From Poteriospumella lacustris (taxonomy: Eukaryota > Sar > Chrysophyceae > Chromulinales > Dinobryaceae), in contig SMOI01000037.1 in assembly GCA_008000375.1 (NCBI GenBank), positions 66,325-130,324 of the forward strand: 64,000 nt of DNA. The letters are read 5' to 3'. Each line of letters starts with the position of its first letter. Position 1 is the stretch's first letter. The position numbers and the translations under genes were made by a program. Shown piece after piece: positions 1-10,783 of the stretch. Below the pieces are notes generated by a model, which did no database searches, was not told where the DNA came from, and worked only from the letters and a program-made list of their open reading frames with translations.

Positions 1-876
1 GTCGACGATGCCGATGACTTCTCCTTCGCCTGTGAAGTTACCGCTCCACTGCATGGGCGTATTTTCAGTTACTCCCGTCTCCATCAAGCCCTTCGCCCAC
101 CGATTGTGAATGATGATTGGCGCCTGGCGCTCAATCCAGAAGATTTCACGAATCGCCGCCAGCTGCGGCAACAGCGACGCAACGATGTCACAGTCGTTGA
201 TGGTTAGCACCACGCCGATTTTGCTGGCCTGCTCTGGATAATAACTGTCCATAGTAACCACTCCGTTGTAGCGGTTAATAACTCGCGCGATCGTTTCCAG
301 AAACGAATCGAACTCTTCTCGAGAGATGTACGGCACAACAGCGCGAACGGTGACGGCGGAAGATGCGGGCTCTTGGCTGCAATCCAAATCCAGCAAATCG
401 CCATCTACTTTCATGGACGGCAGAAACGGAGAGAAATCTTGCACGAACGTCGGCAGTTTTTTGCGAAATGCGTTGATTTCCTCCGCGGACGCAGTGACGA
501 TCGCATGGTGATTGCTCACATGGGCCACGCGCTTGCGATGGAAATTCTTTTCCAACACATTTAGACACGCTTCTTCCTTGCAAGATGCAGTGGGGTCGAA
601 ACGGACGATAAAATGATGCTTCAAGTGGCGGTGAATGTCGCCGTTCAACGCCTTGTTGTGGAACTCGCGAATAGCCAGCCCGAACTTCTCGTCACTCGAA
701 TACCATTTTCTACAAGTGAGGACCGAGATCATAAGAATCTTATAAACATGTATGCGGATGTTATCTTCAACGTACCTAGGTCTCGACTTGAAAAAAGTCT
801 CGACTTCCTCTTGCAAAGACGCGAGCGTCACAGCCGTTAGCGAAAAAAACGACAAGATAATCCACGCCCAGCGCAT
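1..876 (-). CDS. Secreted subtilisin-like serine protease (S8), N-terminal part
   Basis: Two exons are visible: 876-776 and 709-1, with a 66-bp GTACGT...TTGTAG intron that keeps the frame. The start ATG (876-874) opens a clear signal peptide (MRWAWIILSFFSLTAVTLAS). Residues of about 35-180 resemble an S8 propeptide. The sequence then reads IFWIERQAPI, followed by GEGEVIGIVD, the segment that leads into the catalytic Asp motif (D-T/S-G) of subtilases. The window ends on that Asp codon (residue 270, bases 3-1), so the His and Ser of the triad lie outside. The hydrophobic leader predicts a secreted or lysosomal peptidase. The family call rests on these motifs only; the exact subfamily is unknown. 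The first 876 bp contain no stop in the spliced frame. Confidence 0.75.
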   Translation of the reverse strand, partial: MRWAWIILSFFSLTAVTLASLQEEVETFFKSRPRYVEDNIRIHVYKILMISVLTCRKWYSSDEKFGLAIREFHNKALNGDIHRHLKHHFIVRFDPTASCKEEACLNVLEKNFHRKRVAHVSNHHAIVTASAEEINAFRKKLPTFVQDFSPFLPSMKVDGDLLDLDCSQEPASSAVTVRAVVPYISREEFDSFLETIARVINRYNGVVTMDSYYPEQASKIGVVLTINDCDIVASLLPQLAAIREIFWIERQAPIIIHNRWAKGLMETGVTENTPMQWSGNFTGEGEVIGIVD

Positions 877-2528
877 GCCTCTGAAGATGTCGTCGTAAAC
901 GAAAGTCAAAAACGAACGAAGGGGAAGACTCTGGCACCAGTCCTGGCGATAAAACAAAAATGTTTATCGTTTGCATCTGAACTGCCCGATGCGCTCAACT
1001 GCTCGCGGCTGTTCACGTCCTCGTTCGCATGAAAAACTGAAACATCCAAAAAGTCGATCTTTTGAGAATTGAACTTCGACTTTTCTCAGTGAAGCGGTCG
1101 AGTTTCACCCTCAAGCGCAAGTGGTAGTCGATTTTTATTGTCATTTACAAAGACGGTTGAAGGAGTAATCATGGATACGTGGCGTATTATATGGGGGTAT
1201 GGGGCACGGCATCTTCGACACAGGGTTGTGCAAACGCGCGGCACACAGCCCAAAAAGGGACCAATGACATCAGAGAACAATCAATCACAACTCGAGTCCG
1301 ATCAGCTCGCTATTGCGTGTGAATCACGCGGTCCCTGGCGTGTCTGTTCAGCGAATAACATCTGCAACCGTGAACAGTACGCGCGACGACAAACAACGGG
1401 ACGACGCAACACCAACACACGCAACGCAACACCAACAGACTCAATGTCTGGAGCGACAGCCACAGACAGGCAATAAGTATCACACCACAGAAGGAGTAAC
1501 GGCGGGACCTTGTGGTTCAACAAATGCACGCCACAAAGAAATTATCAAGCGCACACGACGACGACAAAGGAAATCAAACAAAAGAAAAAAGAGTTCCAAA
1601 TCAAAAGGCAGTAAGATGGGGGGGGGGAAGGGGTTAGTTGCGACCTTGAGGGGGATGCTGGATTTTTGTGGGTATTGGACGAGGAGTGCATGAAATAGAG
1701 TACGCATCGCACTGCTGGCACGAAAGGGAGAGAGAAAGAATAAATCAACAAGAAGAAGCCACACATATACCTTCACTATACTTCCATGGTGGAGAACACA
1801 TACTACGCACACAAACAAAGCAAGGAGGACGAATGCGCTATTGATGGTTCGCTCAATGCATCATTCGCGTCATATCCTTCGCACCTTCTCTTCGACATAC
1901 CGTGATGGGTTGCACGGAGATTACTTTCCCAGGCTACCAACGAATGGGGCTGAAGGCGACGTGATCCAAGCACCAACGACTATCGAGAATGTAATAAATG
2001 ATACATAAACTGAGTTCTACCTACGTGTGATATGTATCTGCGTGCGTATATAGAGAAAGAGAGTTCGCGTGGGGTCTGGATGTCAAGGAAACCAAAGAAT
2101 AACTAATGGCTGGCTACGCTACAAGAAGTTCCTTGTCGAGTGACAAAGAAGGAACCGAAGTGTGAAATCAAATCGGCTTCGGAGGGCTCAAAGCGACCGT
2201 GGCGGGTGTCAATATGCGATAGAGGAAACAAAACAATGAGGCCCCCGCAGCCGAAAATCAATGGGGTCCATACATGCAGGGAAAAAGACACGAGTATATA
2301 TAGTGAGTCGTTAAGGTGTGGATTGGGCAGGAGATACCTCGGAACACCAAGGCGCGCCTCTGCTGAATAGGCATGAACTGAGAATGTTGAATGATACCAA
2401 AAGAAAATTAACGAGGGCATGGGGCGGAGAAAGAAGCACGAATACCACAAACAAATGTATCATTGGATGCTGGCAGCGCATTTGATCAACGGAGATACCA
2501 CATACACGAGGAGGCGACATTGTCCGAC
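877..2528. other. Intergenic, no gene recognised (1.65 kb)
   Basis: This gap lies between the start of the minus-strand protease and the stop of the next minus-strand gene, so it should hold the protease promoter and the neighbour's 3' UTR. Short open frames exist on both strands, but none has recognisable domains or splice-linked continuation. It contains a 13-bp direct repeat CGCAACACCAACA (1405-1417 and 1425-1437), a run of 10 G (1618-1627) and a TATATATA stretch near 2294. No tRNA-like sequence was seen. Confidence 0.5.
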
Positions 2529-4231
2529 TTAATTCATGATTTCCTTGGCGGTCACGTGGCCGTAGGGCAGCAACTTATGCTTCAAACGCTCTTGCCACTT
2601 TTCCTGATAAACTGGACGTTTGGCAGCAATCATCGCTTTGTACTGGAGGTCGCGAACTTTTGGCTGGCCAGCAAGGTCGTTCATTGAGGACGCGGAGGCG
2701 GATGACTTTTCGCTGGTCGACGTCGATGCCGCCGACACCGACGAGGCCGAGGAAGCAGCAGTATCCTCCTCGCCGTCCTCTTCGATCATGCTGGGCTCGG
2801 AAGAAGAAGCCAACAAAGAGCTCGACTGTTGAGCAACTGCCATGGCGAAGGGTGGCAATGCGAGATACGACGCCTGCGGTTGCGCAAGTACAAAAGATGT
2901 GTCCAACGGACGATCAGGAAGTTGATGAAGGGGCGACAATGACAAGGATAGTGGCAACGTCGGGGAGCTGGGTGTGAACCTTGTGAGCGCTGCATTGACC
3001 TTCTGCTGCCAGTCGCTGAGATTCGGGCGGCGCTTGCAGGAGACTTGCACATTGCGCAAGTATTGGTTGAGGTGCTCGCGGCGCGACTTCACCTCTTCTC
3101 GGTCCTCATTCAAAATGGGGTAGGCGTACAACGTTGGGTCCAAAGGGAAAGCACTTGACATGGGGTCTCGAGGCGTCTCCTTGTGAGACACTTTGAATCC
3201 ATCGCGCTCATCCAAGTCGTCATCACCGCTGTCGTAGTCGGTGCCATCGGAAATCTTGCGAACGCGCTTTGGCCTTCGGATCAACGAATTCACAGCGGAA
3301 GAAACACCCGCCATTGCAGAAGCTCGTCGTTTCCGGCGAACACCGCTGCCGTCATCAGAGTCGTCCTGGAGGGCTTGCTCGCCTTCCAGCGAGGTCATGT
3401 CATTGTCCTCCTGATCGCTGTAGCCGGTCGATGGAGCACCCGTCGATGGCAGCAATCGAATTTCTGCAGCACGCTTTGCAATGTCCCCGACAGGAGTATC
3501 CAGCTGGAGCCAACCGCTTGCCACACCGCGAACAACGCCAACTTGGCCATTATGTCGCCCGACAACGATCAAAACCTTTCGTCCGATCCATGTCTCTGGG
3601 TCAAGGGAGGAGAAAGTCAGGGACGACCCGTTTACTACTCCGGAAAGTGGCTTCGATCTCTTCGTAGGTTGAGAGCCTACGGGCTTGGAAACACCGACCA
3701 AGGAAAGATCGTTGAAAGACGTGCGATTTCTCGGAGGGAGCGCGATTTTGGCAGCGGCCGAATCTGAAGAACGACTCGCGATGGATGATCCCCCGTTGGC
3801 AGAAGTTCGCGCAAATGTTGATTTTACAACATAGGTCGACAAAGGCTTGCCATCTTCGTCCACTGCTTGCAAGGCAGACGGACGGAATGTGACGATCTTG
3901 GGTTCTGGTGGGAAGACGACCTTGAACCACGTCGCAGGATGCACTGTAATCGGCAGGAACGTGACAGAAAACGCACACAAAACAAATCGAACATCAGTTT
4001 TAGCGTTTTAGCAACAAAACCGCAAGAGCGAGACATAAACGTACCTGGTACTTCACGAATGATGCCAATCGTATTCACCAAGTGAGGGACACGTTGAAGT
4101 ACGTTGTCAGTGGGTAAAATCATCACTCGCATGCCTTCCTTTAATTCCATTGCATGCGTTGGACCAGTCTCAAAATTATTTCCATCATCAAATTGTTCAG
4201 AAGCAATGGGACTGCATTCTTCGTTGCTCAT
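2529..4231 (-). CDS. Uncharacterised protein with SH3/KOW-like segments
   Basis: Two exons, 4231-4045 and 3943-2529, are joined by a 101-bp intron (donor GTACGT, acceptor ATTACAG); the splice reads REVP-VHPATWFKVVF in frame and gives 533 residues. Residues ~30-85 (MRVMILPTDNVLQRVP, then IGIIREVP) and ~155-205 (IGRKVLIVVGRHNGQVGVVRG) both look like small SH3/KOW or Tudor-type beta barrels. The middle carries acidic Ser/Asp stretches, basic clusters (RRKRRAS, RRPKRVRK) that resemble nuclear localisation signals, and a long Ser-rich region. The C terminus is basic (EKWQERLKHKLLPYG). A nuclear chromatin- or RNA-associated role is an inference from these features; I do not recognise the family. 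Start chosen because it is the first ATG in the only frame that splices to the second exon. Confidence 0.6.
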
Positions 4232-4883
4232 TGTTGAATAAGTCTTGGTCTGAAAGATGAAAAAAATGAAAAGTGCGAAAGAAAATAAGTAGAATGATCC
4301 AAAAAAATTACCTATGCAAAAGATGCAGTGGGGTATGGTTTCGTATGCAATCGTTGCAAAAATAACCGCGGAATCGGTCAGCTTGCTTTGCAATATGACC
4401 AACGAATCAGGTCCTGGAGCAGGTGTGAAATTACCGTCTGTGCGGGGCGTTGCGGTGGATAATTTTCGACACTTGAACGCCTCGCCGTGGGTGAAAAGAC
4501 GTGTCGTCTCTCACGGTCGCTGGGTTCAATCGCTGACGGTTGGGTTTTTCACAACTTACTTCAACTCCACTGCACTTGTGAACAAATCTAACTTTGTATA
4601 TACGACTATAATTGAATATGTATGGAGCGATAACGTACAATCCAGACTGAACCAGCTTTTCGAAACGGTTTCTCAACCTCGATCGCCAAAAACTCCTGTC
4701 GCCTGTCGACGGGTGGCGGTTGTCTTTTTCCTCGCTCACAAGCACAACAAATTGATATCTCGTGTCCATCAAAGCCCGATATATTCGGGCACAAGAGAGA
4801 AAGGTCGTTTTTTATGTTTTTCTTCAATTGTCAAGACAGGATTGGTGCAGAATTTCGACGAGCTAAGATTTCTGCGTCGAACG
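4232..4883. other. Divergent intergenic region / putative promoter
   Basis: Lies between two divergent genes. The plus-strand frame is open back to 4314, so the downstream protein could be longer, but the extra residues look random and the membrane protein makes better sense from its ATG at 4884. No regulatory motif can be assigned with confidence. Confidence 0.4.
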
Positions 4884-5723
4884 ATGAACGCTTTAATCAT
4901 CATTTTGATCGTGGTAATCATTACTGGGACGGCGATCGTCCTATTCTTTTGTTACACGACATATCTGTTTAAATTGAATGATGAGAGGGTTGGTCCAACG
5001 CAATCGCAAGACAGTTTTGAGCTCCACAATATCGAGCACATCCGTTTGCCCACTCGCCAAGAGCTTGACGAAGACAACCGTCGGCAAGCAGAGAAATACA
5101 AAGCCGAAATGAAGTCGTTTGTTCAAGGCCAAATGAAGGACATTGAGAAAGCAAGCCACAGTAAATATGCATCATCTAAAAATGCGTCCCCGATTCGTGC
5201 CTCGCTGGAGAGCATCCCAGAGGAATACTTCCCGCGACTGGGCGACGACCACTCAGTGACGAAAGATGACATGCATCACTCTCCTTCGCCAGTGAAGGAG
5301 ACTAAGCACTTCTCGAAGTATTACGTTTCTGGGCCGGGGAAGAAAGCTGCTGAAAGTCCATCGGAGGAAGCGTCGTCACACACGGGACATTTCTCTAAAT
5401 ACTATCGCGCACTAAATGGCTCGGTCAAAGTCGATTCAACGGCGAACTATCCATCCGAATTTGTCACAGTTGAAGCACATCATCGCAGGGGCTCTGCATC
5501 GGTTGCTGCAGAGCATCATATGATACGAGTGCCCGACGATGCGCCTGACACCCACCATCACCACCGCGGACAGTCGCGTCAAAGTCACTCCTCACATGCC
5601 GATCACACTTCAAATGGCGAAGGTGACCACCACCGAGCCCATGCGAATGCTCATCATCATTCTCATGGGGCGGAACACCGTGACGGCCACCGTCACGCCC
5701 CCCACGATAACCACCCACTTTGA
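4884..5723 (+). CDS. Single-pass membrane protein with Ser- and His-rich tail
   Basis: No intron; 279 residues from ATG 4884 to TGA 5721. The first ~28 residues are a strong hydrophobic segment (ALIIILIVVIITGTAIVLFF), consistent with a signal anchor or single transmembrane helix. The rest is polar: a charged, probably helical part (residues ~45-90), then two copies of HFSKYY about 30 residues apart (a related HSKYASSK precedes them), and a C-terminal tail very rich in His, with Asp, Gly and Arg (from ~215 to the end). The tail could bind metal ions, but that is speculation. No known family recognised. A longer frame opens from 4314, but this start places the hydrophobic helix at the N terminus. 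Confidence 0.55.
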   Translation: MNALIIILIVVIITGTAIVLFFCYTTYLFKLNDERVGPTQSQDSFELHNIEHIRLPTRQELDEDNRRQAEKYKAEMKSFVQGQMKDIEKASHSKYASSKNASPIRASLESIPEEYFPRLGDDHSVTKDDMHHSPSPVKETKHFSKYYVSGPGKKAAESPSEEASSHTGHFSKYYRALNGSVKVDSTANYPSEFVTVEAHHRRGSASVAAEHHMIRVPDDAPDTHHHHRGQSRQSHSSHADHTSNGEGDHHRAHANAHHHSHGAEHRDGHRHAPHDNHPL

Positions 5724-6250
5724 GTCCGCGATTCGGGTATCCTTCGTTTTGTTTCCGATCGAACAGCATATATCTTGGTTTCTTTTGCGGGTGCGTGTGT
5801 GCTCGCAAGTTTGTCCCTCTGCATTAAAGGCTTCGTTACGGTTCTGTCCCTTGTGCGTGCACTTCCCTTCGCCTCGTGGGCGCAGCGCGTCTTCTACGCC
5901 CTGAGGCAGGGCTCCATGTTTATTGTCATCGGTGTTAGTTTAAGTCAGATGGAACACGCGCTGCATGACATCTGTGGTACCGACAGCGGTCTTCAGCAGC
6001 GGTCCGCGTCCACCGCGCGGCGGGTCCACGGTGTGCTGTGTACAATGTAAATAAATGAAACCGCTGACTTCGAATCTTCGCTAAACTACACGTCGTTTAC
6101 CTTTTCTGCCATCAAAAATGACGTCGGATCTGGTGTGGCCCAGCGTCGACGCGTCGATTCAGGAAACGAAGGTCAAAGCCTCGAAACACGCCATGGTAGT
6201 CGTGAAAGCAGTTATGTAGAGCAGTTTTCACTTCGCCTCACTGTTGAGAA
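5724..6250. other. Intergenic, 3' UTR and promoter
   Basis: No gene recognised. AATAAA occurs at 6050-6055, about 330 bp after the preceding stop, and may be its polyadenylation signal. The remainder should include the promoter of the downstream plus-strand gene. Confidence 0.4.
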
Positions 6251-7043
6251 ATGACGAAAAGCGGAGACGCCGAGAAAATTGTATTCGACTTCGCGGGCAA
6301 GTGCCCAGTGGACATCGACAGCATCAAGAACTGGCCGCCGCACTGCTTTCAGTTCCTTCTGTCCAAGTTTTTGAGCTCAGCCATTCTCTTGGGCTCTGTT
6401 GCAGTTAAACTTCCGCAGGTTTTCAATATCGTGAGTACGAAAAACGTCGTTGGTCTGTCGCCTCAAGCGTTCTACAGTGAGGTGCCTCTTGCGACGCTGT
6501 CGGTTTTGTATTCGTATCGATTGGGCTACGCGTTTACCTCTTACGGAGAATCGGTCATGGTTCTGATTCAGAACATGATCTTGGTATATCTGTTGTGGGT
6601 GTACATGCAGCCCAAGCCGTCCGCCGCGCACAAGCTGTCGGTTCTGGCGGTCTTCGTCGCCGTCGGTGTGGTCGCTTACCATCTGCCGGCCGAGTACCTG
6701 TACGTCTTGCCCAACGTCAATCTTGCGCTGATGATGTACGCCCGAGTTGCTCAGATCGTCAACAACTTCCGCCAAGGCACGACGGGTCAGCTGTCGAGCA
6801 TCACGACGGGCCTGACCTTCATCGGCTCCGTCGCGCGCATCTTCACCACGATGACGGAGGCGGGGGGTGACATTCTCCTGCTGGCTTCCTTCGGCATCAG
6901 CACGGCGTTGTCCGGCACCTTGCTCTTCCAGGTACCACCGCTTCTCTCTGCTGCCCGTTCGCTGTCGCTCATCGCGGACGGGCCGTGTGCCACAGATCAT
7001 TTTCTACAACTCCAGAGCGGCCAAGGCCAAGAAAGCCGATTAG
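6251..7043 (+). CDS. MPDU1: Mannose-P-dolichol utilisation defect 1 protein (PQ-loop)
   Basis: Two exons, 6251-6931 and 6996-7043, with a 64-bp intron (GTACCA...GCCACAG). The spliced product has 242 residues and ends in the basic tail KAKKAD, close to the ~247 residues of animal MPDU1. Hallmarks are the first PQ loop (VKLPQVFNIVSTKNVVGLS), the second loop region (ARVAQIVNNFRQG) and about seven hydrophobic helices. MPDU1/Lec35 is an ER membrane protein needed for use of dolichol-phosphate mannose and glucose in N-glycan and GPI-anchor assembly; the role here is taken from the family. Without splicing the frame runs on into unrelated Arg- and Ser-rich sequence, which argues for the intron. Confidence 0.88.
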
Positions 7044-7792
7044 ACGCGCCGTCCGCCGCGCCCCACCCCGCTTGGAGTGCGAAGCCTCATGTCGCCTGGA
7101 AGCCCTGCGGATACGCAGACGGGCCAATGGCGGCGGGTAGAGTAGCGAAGGGATCTTCATTAAATCTGTTTAAGTCTTTTGTTCCTCGCAGCGGAGAGAG
7201 CAGTATAATACAAACGCGGCCGCGGCCGCCGCTCGCGGCGTCGAAGACGTCAATGCGCTGCACACGCACAGACGCCGACGCCGTCGAGGCGACCGCCAGG
7301 CGGTGCAAATCCAGAAAACACGACGTAGCCAAAACAAAACGATGCGCAAAACAAACAGAAGAGGCAGACGCAGGTGCAGTGCGCTGAAGCGAGGGCTCCA
7401 ACGCAAGCACGGGCGCTGCCGGAAACGTTTTAATGATACGGAGGGCGCAGGTCGACCGAGGGGTGGTCGCCGGAGGCGGCGGGAGATTCCCGCGGCATCA
7501 GCGACGCGAAGCGTCGAGCCGCATGTGCCGGAAGGAGGCGGCTCGACGGGCGACAAGCCAGCAAGTGGATGGTGGGGGGGGGGGGGCGGGGGCAACAAAA
7601 CAAAACAATCGAAGAGCGAACGACGTTCGAGACGCGCGGCGACTGTGACGAGCACAGTCGACGTGGCGTCTGCCGGCCGGTCCTCCGCGAGGGACAAAAC
7701 GAATCAAAATCGGCAGAGCGGACCGCTCCTCTGCGCGGAAGCGATGAAAACTGGACGACGAACGGAGCGCGGGGCCATTGGCGGAGGGGCGC
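7044..7792. other. Intergenic between convergent genes
   Basis: GC-rich 3' flank shared by two converging genes. Contains a GCGGCCGCGGCCGCCGC patch near 7216 and a run of 13 G (7574-7586) followed by C and five more G, which could form a G-quadruplex. Long open frames here are compositional and show no domain. Confidence 0.45.
7574..7586 (+). repeat. G13 homopolymer run
   Basis: Thirteen consecutive G, one C, then five G, in the convergent gap after MPDU1. Runs of 10-11 G or C also occur at 1618-1627, 44152-44162 (in an intron of OSCA copy 2) and 52600-52610. Confidence 0.85.
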
Positions 7793-10223
7793 CTACTTGG
7801 CCACGGCGCGCTTCTTCAGCGCCGAATTGGGCGCCACGGGCATGGCGAAAGGCGACACGGCGCCCTTCGAGGCGCCGGCGATGGACGGCATCTTGCCGCT
7901 ACCGCGAGGCGTCGACGTGGCGGACGAGGACAGCGGTCGCGCACCTGTCGCGCCGCCGAGGCGCGGCGTTGAGGACTCTGACCACGCCTCACGGCCGACA
8001 CTGCTGTTGCTGCTGCTGTTGTTGTTGCCGTTGGCGACTTTGCCGCTGCCGCTGGAGCTGGACGGGACGCCGAACGACGTCGAGTGCGCCGGGTTCGACA
8101 GCAGTTTGCTGGCGCGTAGGTCGCTCGCGTACGTCGGCGCGCCCAGTCGACTCCCCGCCGCCGCCGACGCCGCGGCAGTCGGTGCGGCGGTGCCGTTGGC
8201 GCCCCCATAGGCAGTGTGCACGCGCCGAAGCGCGTTGCTGCTGCCCGCCACCGTTGCCATCACTTGGAGCGCGACGCCTTCGGTGCGTGTGCTCGGCGAG
8301 GCGGCAGCGTTGGTGGCGGACTGCGGCGGCGGAATGACGAACGGCGCCTTGCCGCCTTTGCTCTGCGCCGCCGCGTCGTGCAGGCTGCCGGTGCTTCGCC
8401 CCGCGGGGAAAATGCTGTCGCACGTGCTGGGCCGGCCGGGGTAGTCGAAGGCGCGCGGATAGTCGCCATCACCGCTCGCGGCGCCGTCGTCGACTTCGCT
8501 GCCCGCGCCATCGGGCCGCTGCTGTTGCTGCGCCTGTCGCGTCTTCGACAGCGCCGTCGGCATCGACGCGGATAGCACGCGGCGGTTGGCATCGTCTGCA
8601 GTGGGCTGCGGCTGCTGCTGCACCCCTATTGAGCGTGAGCACAGCACAGAGATGAGCGCACAGGTGGGGGTGGTGGGGGCGGCCTCAAAGCGGCGGCTCA
8701 CCTTCGTTGCGAGAGAAGTGCGGCAGCGTCAGACCCTCCGGCGATTTCTTCTTGGCGCTGCCCGGCGCCGCGCCCGTCGGTTGCGACGACGCCGAGTTTT
8801 TGCGTTTGACAACGGCACCGGCGGCTTCCGTCGCAGCCGGCGGCTCCTGCTGCTGTTGCTGCACGATGTGCTGCAGTCCCGTGTGGATCGCCTTGAAGTG
8901 CGACGTCTTCTCGGCGTTCGGCGCGGAGGGCGACTCGGCCGCCGAGCCCGGCGCGACCTTGGCGCTGCCTGGCACCACCTTGCCGCTGCTGCCGCGTCGT
9001 TTGTCGGCAGCGCCGGGATTCAGCTGGCGCCGCAGCTGGTACTCCTCGCCGTCCCGCCAGAGCTTGGCCTCCATCACCGACAGATACTGCTGCTGCGGCC
9101 CCACCACGCAGCCGGGCCGACACACGCGGCACCAGGCGATGGCCTCCTTCGCCGAGTAGCCGAAGTGCTTCATCATGTACGCGGCGATGTTCGTGCCGGT
9201 GCGTCCCAGCCCCGCCTTGCAGTGCACGGCGATCGCGCCGCGCTCCTGCTCGCACAGCTGCAGAAACGCGTTCAAAATGGCGTCGGTGGGGTTGCCGCCG
9301 TCCTCGTAGAACAGATCCACGTGGCGGATTCCGTGGTTCAAGAAAACGCGGCGGTCGTACATCTTCTCGTTGAAGCGGACGACGCAGGTGACGTTGAGGT
9401 CCTTGAACAGCGGCACGTACTGCTCGGGGGTGAGCGTGAAGACCCCCGGCGACAGCTGTCGCTTCCTGTACGCGACGGCGAGAGGCGATAAGCAAACACG
9501 AGGACAGCGGTGCTTGGTGGGGGGCTTACTTGGATAGCGGCCCCGAGAAGGCGATGAACTTGCCGGGGATGACCCAGGACATGTCGCCGTTCTGCAGCTT
9601 GCCCATGTTCTGGTAGGCGGTCAGCGAGAAGGTGCGATGGTCGTAGTGACCCATCGTCTTCGCCTTTCGAAAGGCGCGCGCGATGTCTAGAACTGTTATC
9701 GGGTACGTGTTCACGCAGAAGCCGGCGTCTCGGAAAGGGATAAACGGAGGGTTCATCCCGCAGAAGGGCCGGTAAGCACGCTCGACTGAGAAGTCGAGAA
9801 TGAATATCTGTTAACGGTCGACACAGAAGATGTCAGGCGAGTCGCGCAGTTATCTTCCATACATTTTCTCACCAAGTAGGCCATCAAACACGCCGCAGCG
9901 TTGGCTCGTTTATGTTCGTGGCTGCCGGCGTAGAAGACGACGAATTTTCGATGATCCCGCGCTTCTTGCATAACAGTGTGCAAGTTGTGACAAAATTGAT
10001 GTGTGATGCCCAAGTCAAAGGGTCCAAAATCTGCAAAATAGGAGGTATATACAAAGGATGGGTCGGTGGCGAAGTTGACCGATCGTACAAACCGCACCGA
10101 CGATGTGACGGGTCTCTCAGGCGGGGCATCCCGAGAGACAAAGTACAAATGTCCTTTGATGACCTCGATAGCCCCAGGAGGAATATCGTTGGGATTCTCC
10201 GTCGGTGGCTGTGATTTTTCCAT
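7793..10223 (-). CDS. CDC14: CDC14 dual-specificity phosphatase
   Basis: Four exons: 10223-9863, 9785-9530, 9465-8702, 8625-7793 (introns 77, 64 and 76 bp; all GT-AG). Product 737 residues. The N-terminal domain (AIEVIKGHLYFVS, then YFADFGPFDLG, KRANAAACLMAYL, PPFIPFRDAGF) and the catalytic domain (VFTLTPEQYVPLFKDL, then HCKAGLGRTG) follow the CDC14 order. The catalytic Cys is residue 288 and the Arg 294 in the HCX5R motif. After ~residue 350 the tail is long, Ser/Ala/Gln-rich and presumably disordered. CDC14 removes CDK phosphates at mitotic exit and acts at centrosomes or basal bodies in other eukaryotes. The first donor was chosen at GTATGG, because it gives KFERAYRPF with the expected spacing; GTGAGA upstream is an alternative. 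An in-frame TGA upstream of the ATG supports the start. Confidence 0.9.
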
Positions 10224-10783
10224 TTTTCGATTGAACTCGAATCAAAACAAAACTGGACGGCACGTCTCTCTTTGGTGACCAGATAGCGGGGAAACAAAAA
10301 GTCCTTGGTTCGCCTCCGCAGCACAGACAAGTACCAAGTGTGACTCTCCTCGTTCTTCTGCACAAATAGGCCTGGATATGCTCCGAAAAGGCGGCGAAAT
10401 AGCGAAGTCGGTCCTCCCACCCACCAGCCGTCTTCGTTTCAACAAAGTGACGCCAGCCGTCACCATCTGCAGGAAGGCCCGCTGCACCCAACGGTCACTC
10501 TGGCCCATCCGTCGGGCACGTTTCGAGAACACCAAACGCGTTTCAAATTTGCCGCGGGTGCTACGACTCAACCCACTGGAACCCACTGGTACATTGGCAT
10601 GTGGAGTTCACAGGCAGGCACAGGACGGTAGTAGTGGCGATGCACGCGGCATGGTACAGAACTACACGGGCGAAGAATGAAGTGGGGGGCTGTCTATTTA
10701 TCAAAACTTGCAACGGTGGACTGCTTCCTGAAGAAGTGTCTTCATCGTCGACTCTACTGTACGCTATTGTGCGGCACACACAC
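10224..10783. other. Intergenic, no gene recognised
   Basis: Lies between two minus-strand genes: 3' flank of the transporter and 5' flank of CDC14. Overlapping minus-strand frames exist between about 10240 and 10590, but no domain or splice chain emerges from them. Confidence 0.4.

Noticed and set aside
1138-1818. Several 60-125 codon frames around 1.1-1.8 kb
   Set aside because: Overlapping on both strands, rich in Thr/Arg/Asn or Phe/Leu, typical of chance frames in non-coding DNA.
7303-8337. A 344-codon Arg-rich plus-strand frame
   Set aside because: Overlaps the C-terminal exon of CDC14 on the other strand and includes the MPDU1 3' flank; no domain.
10242-10590. A possible small gene upstream of CDC14
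   Set aside because: Several overlapping minus-strand frames, none with a domain, and no splice chain that joins them.
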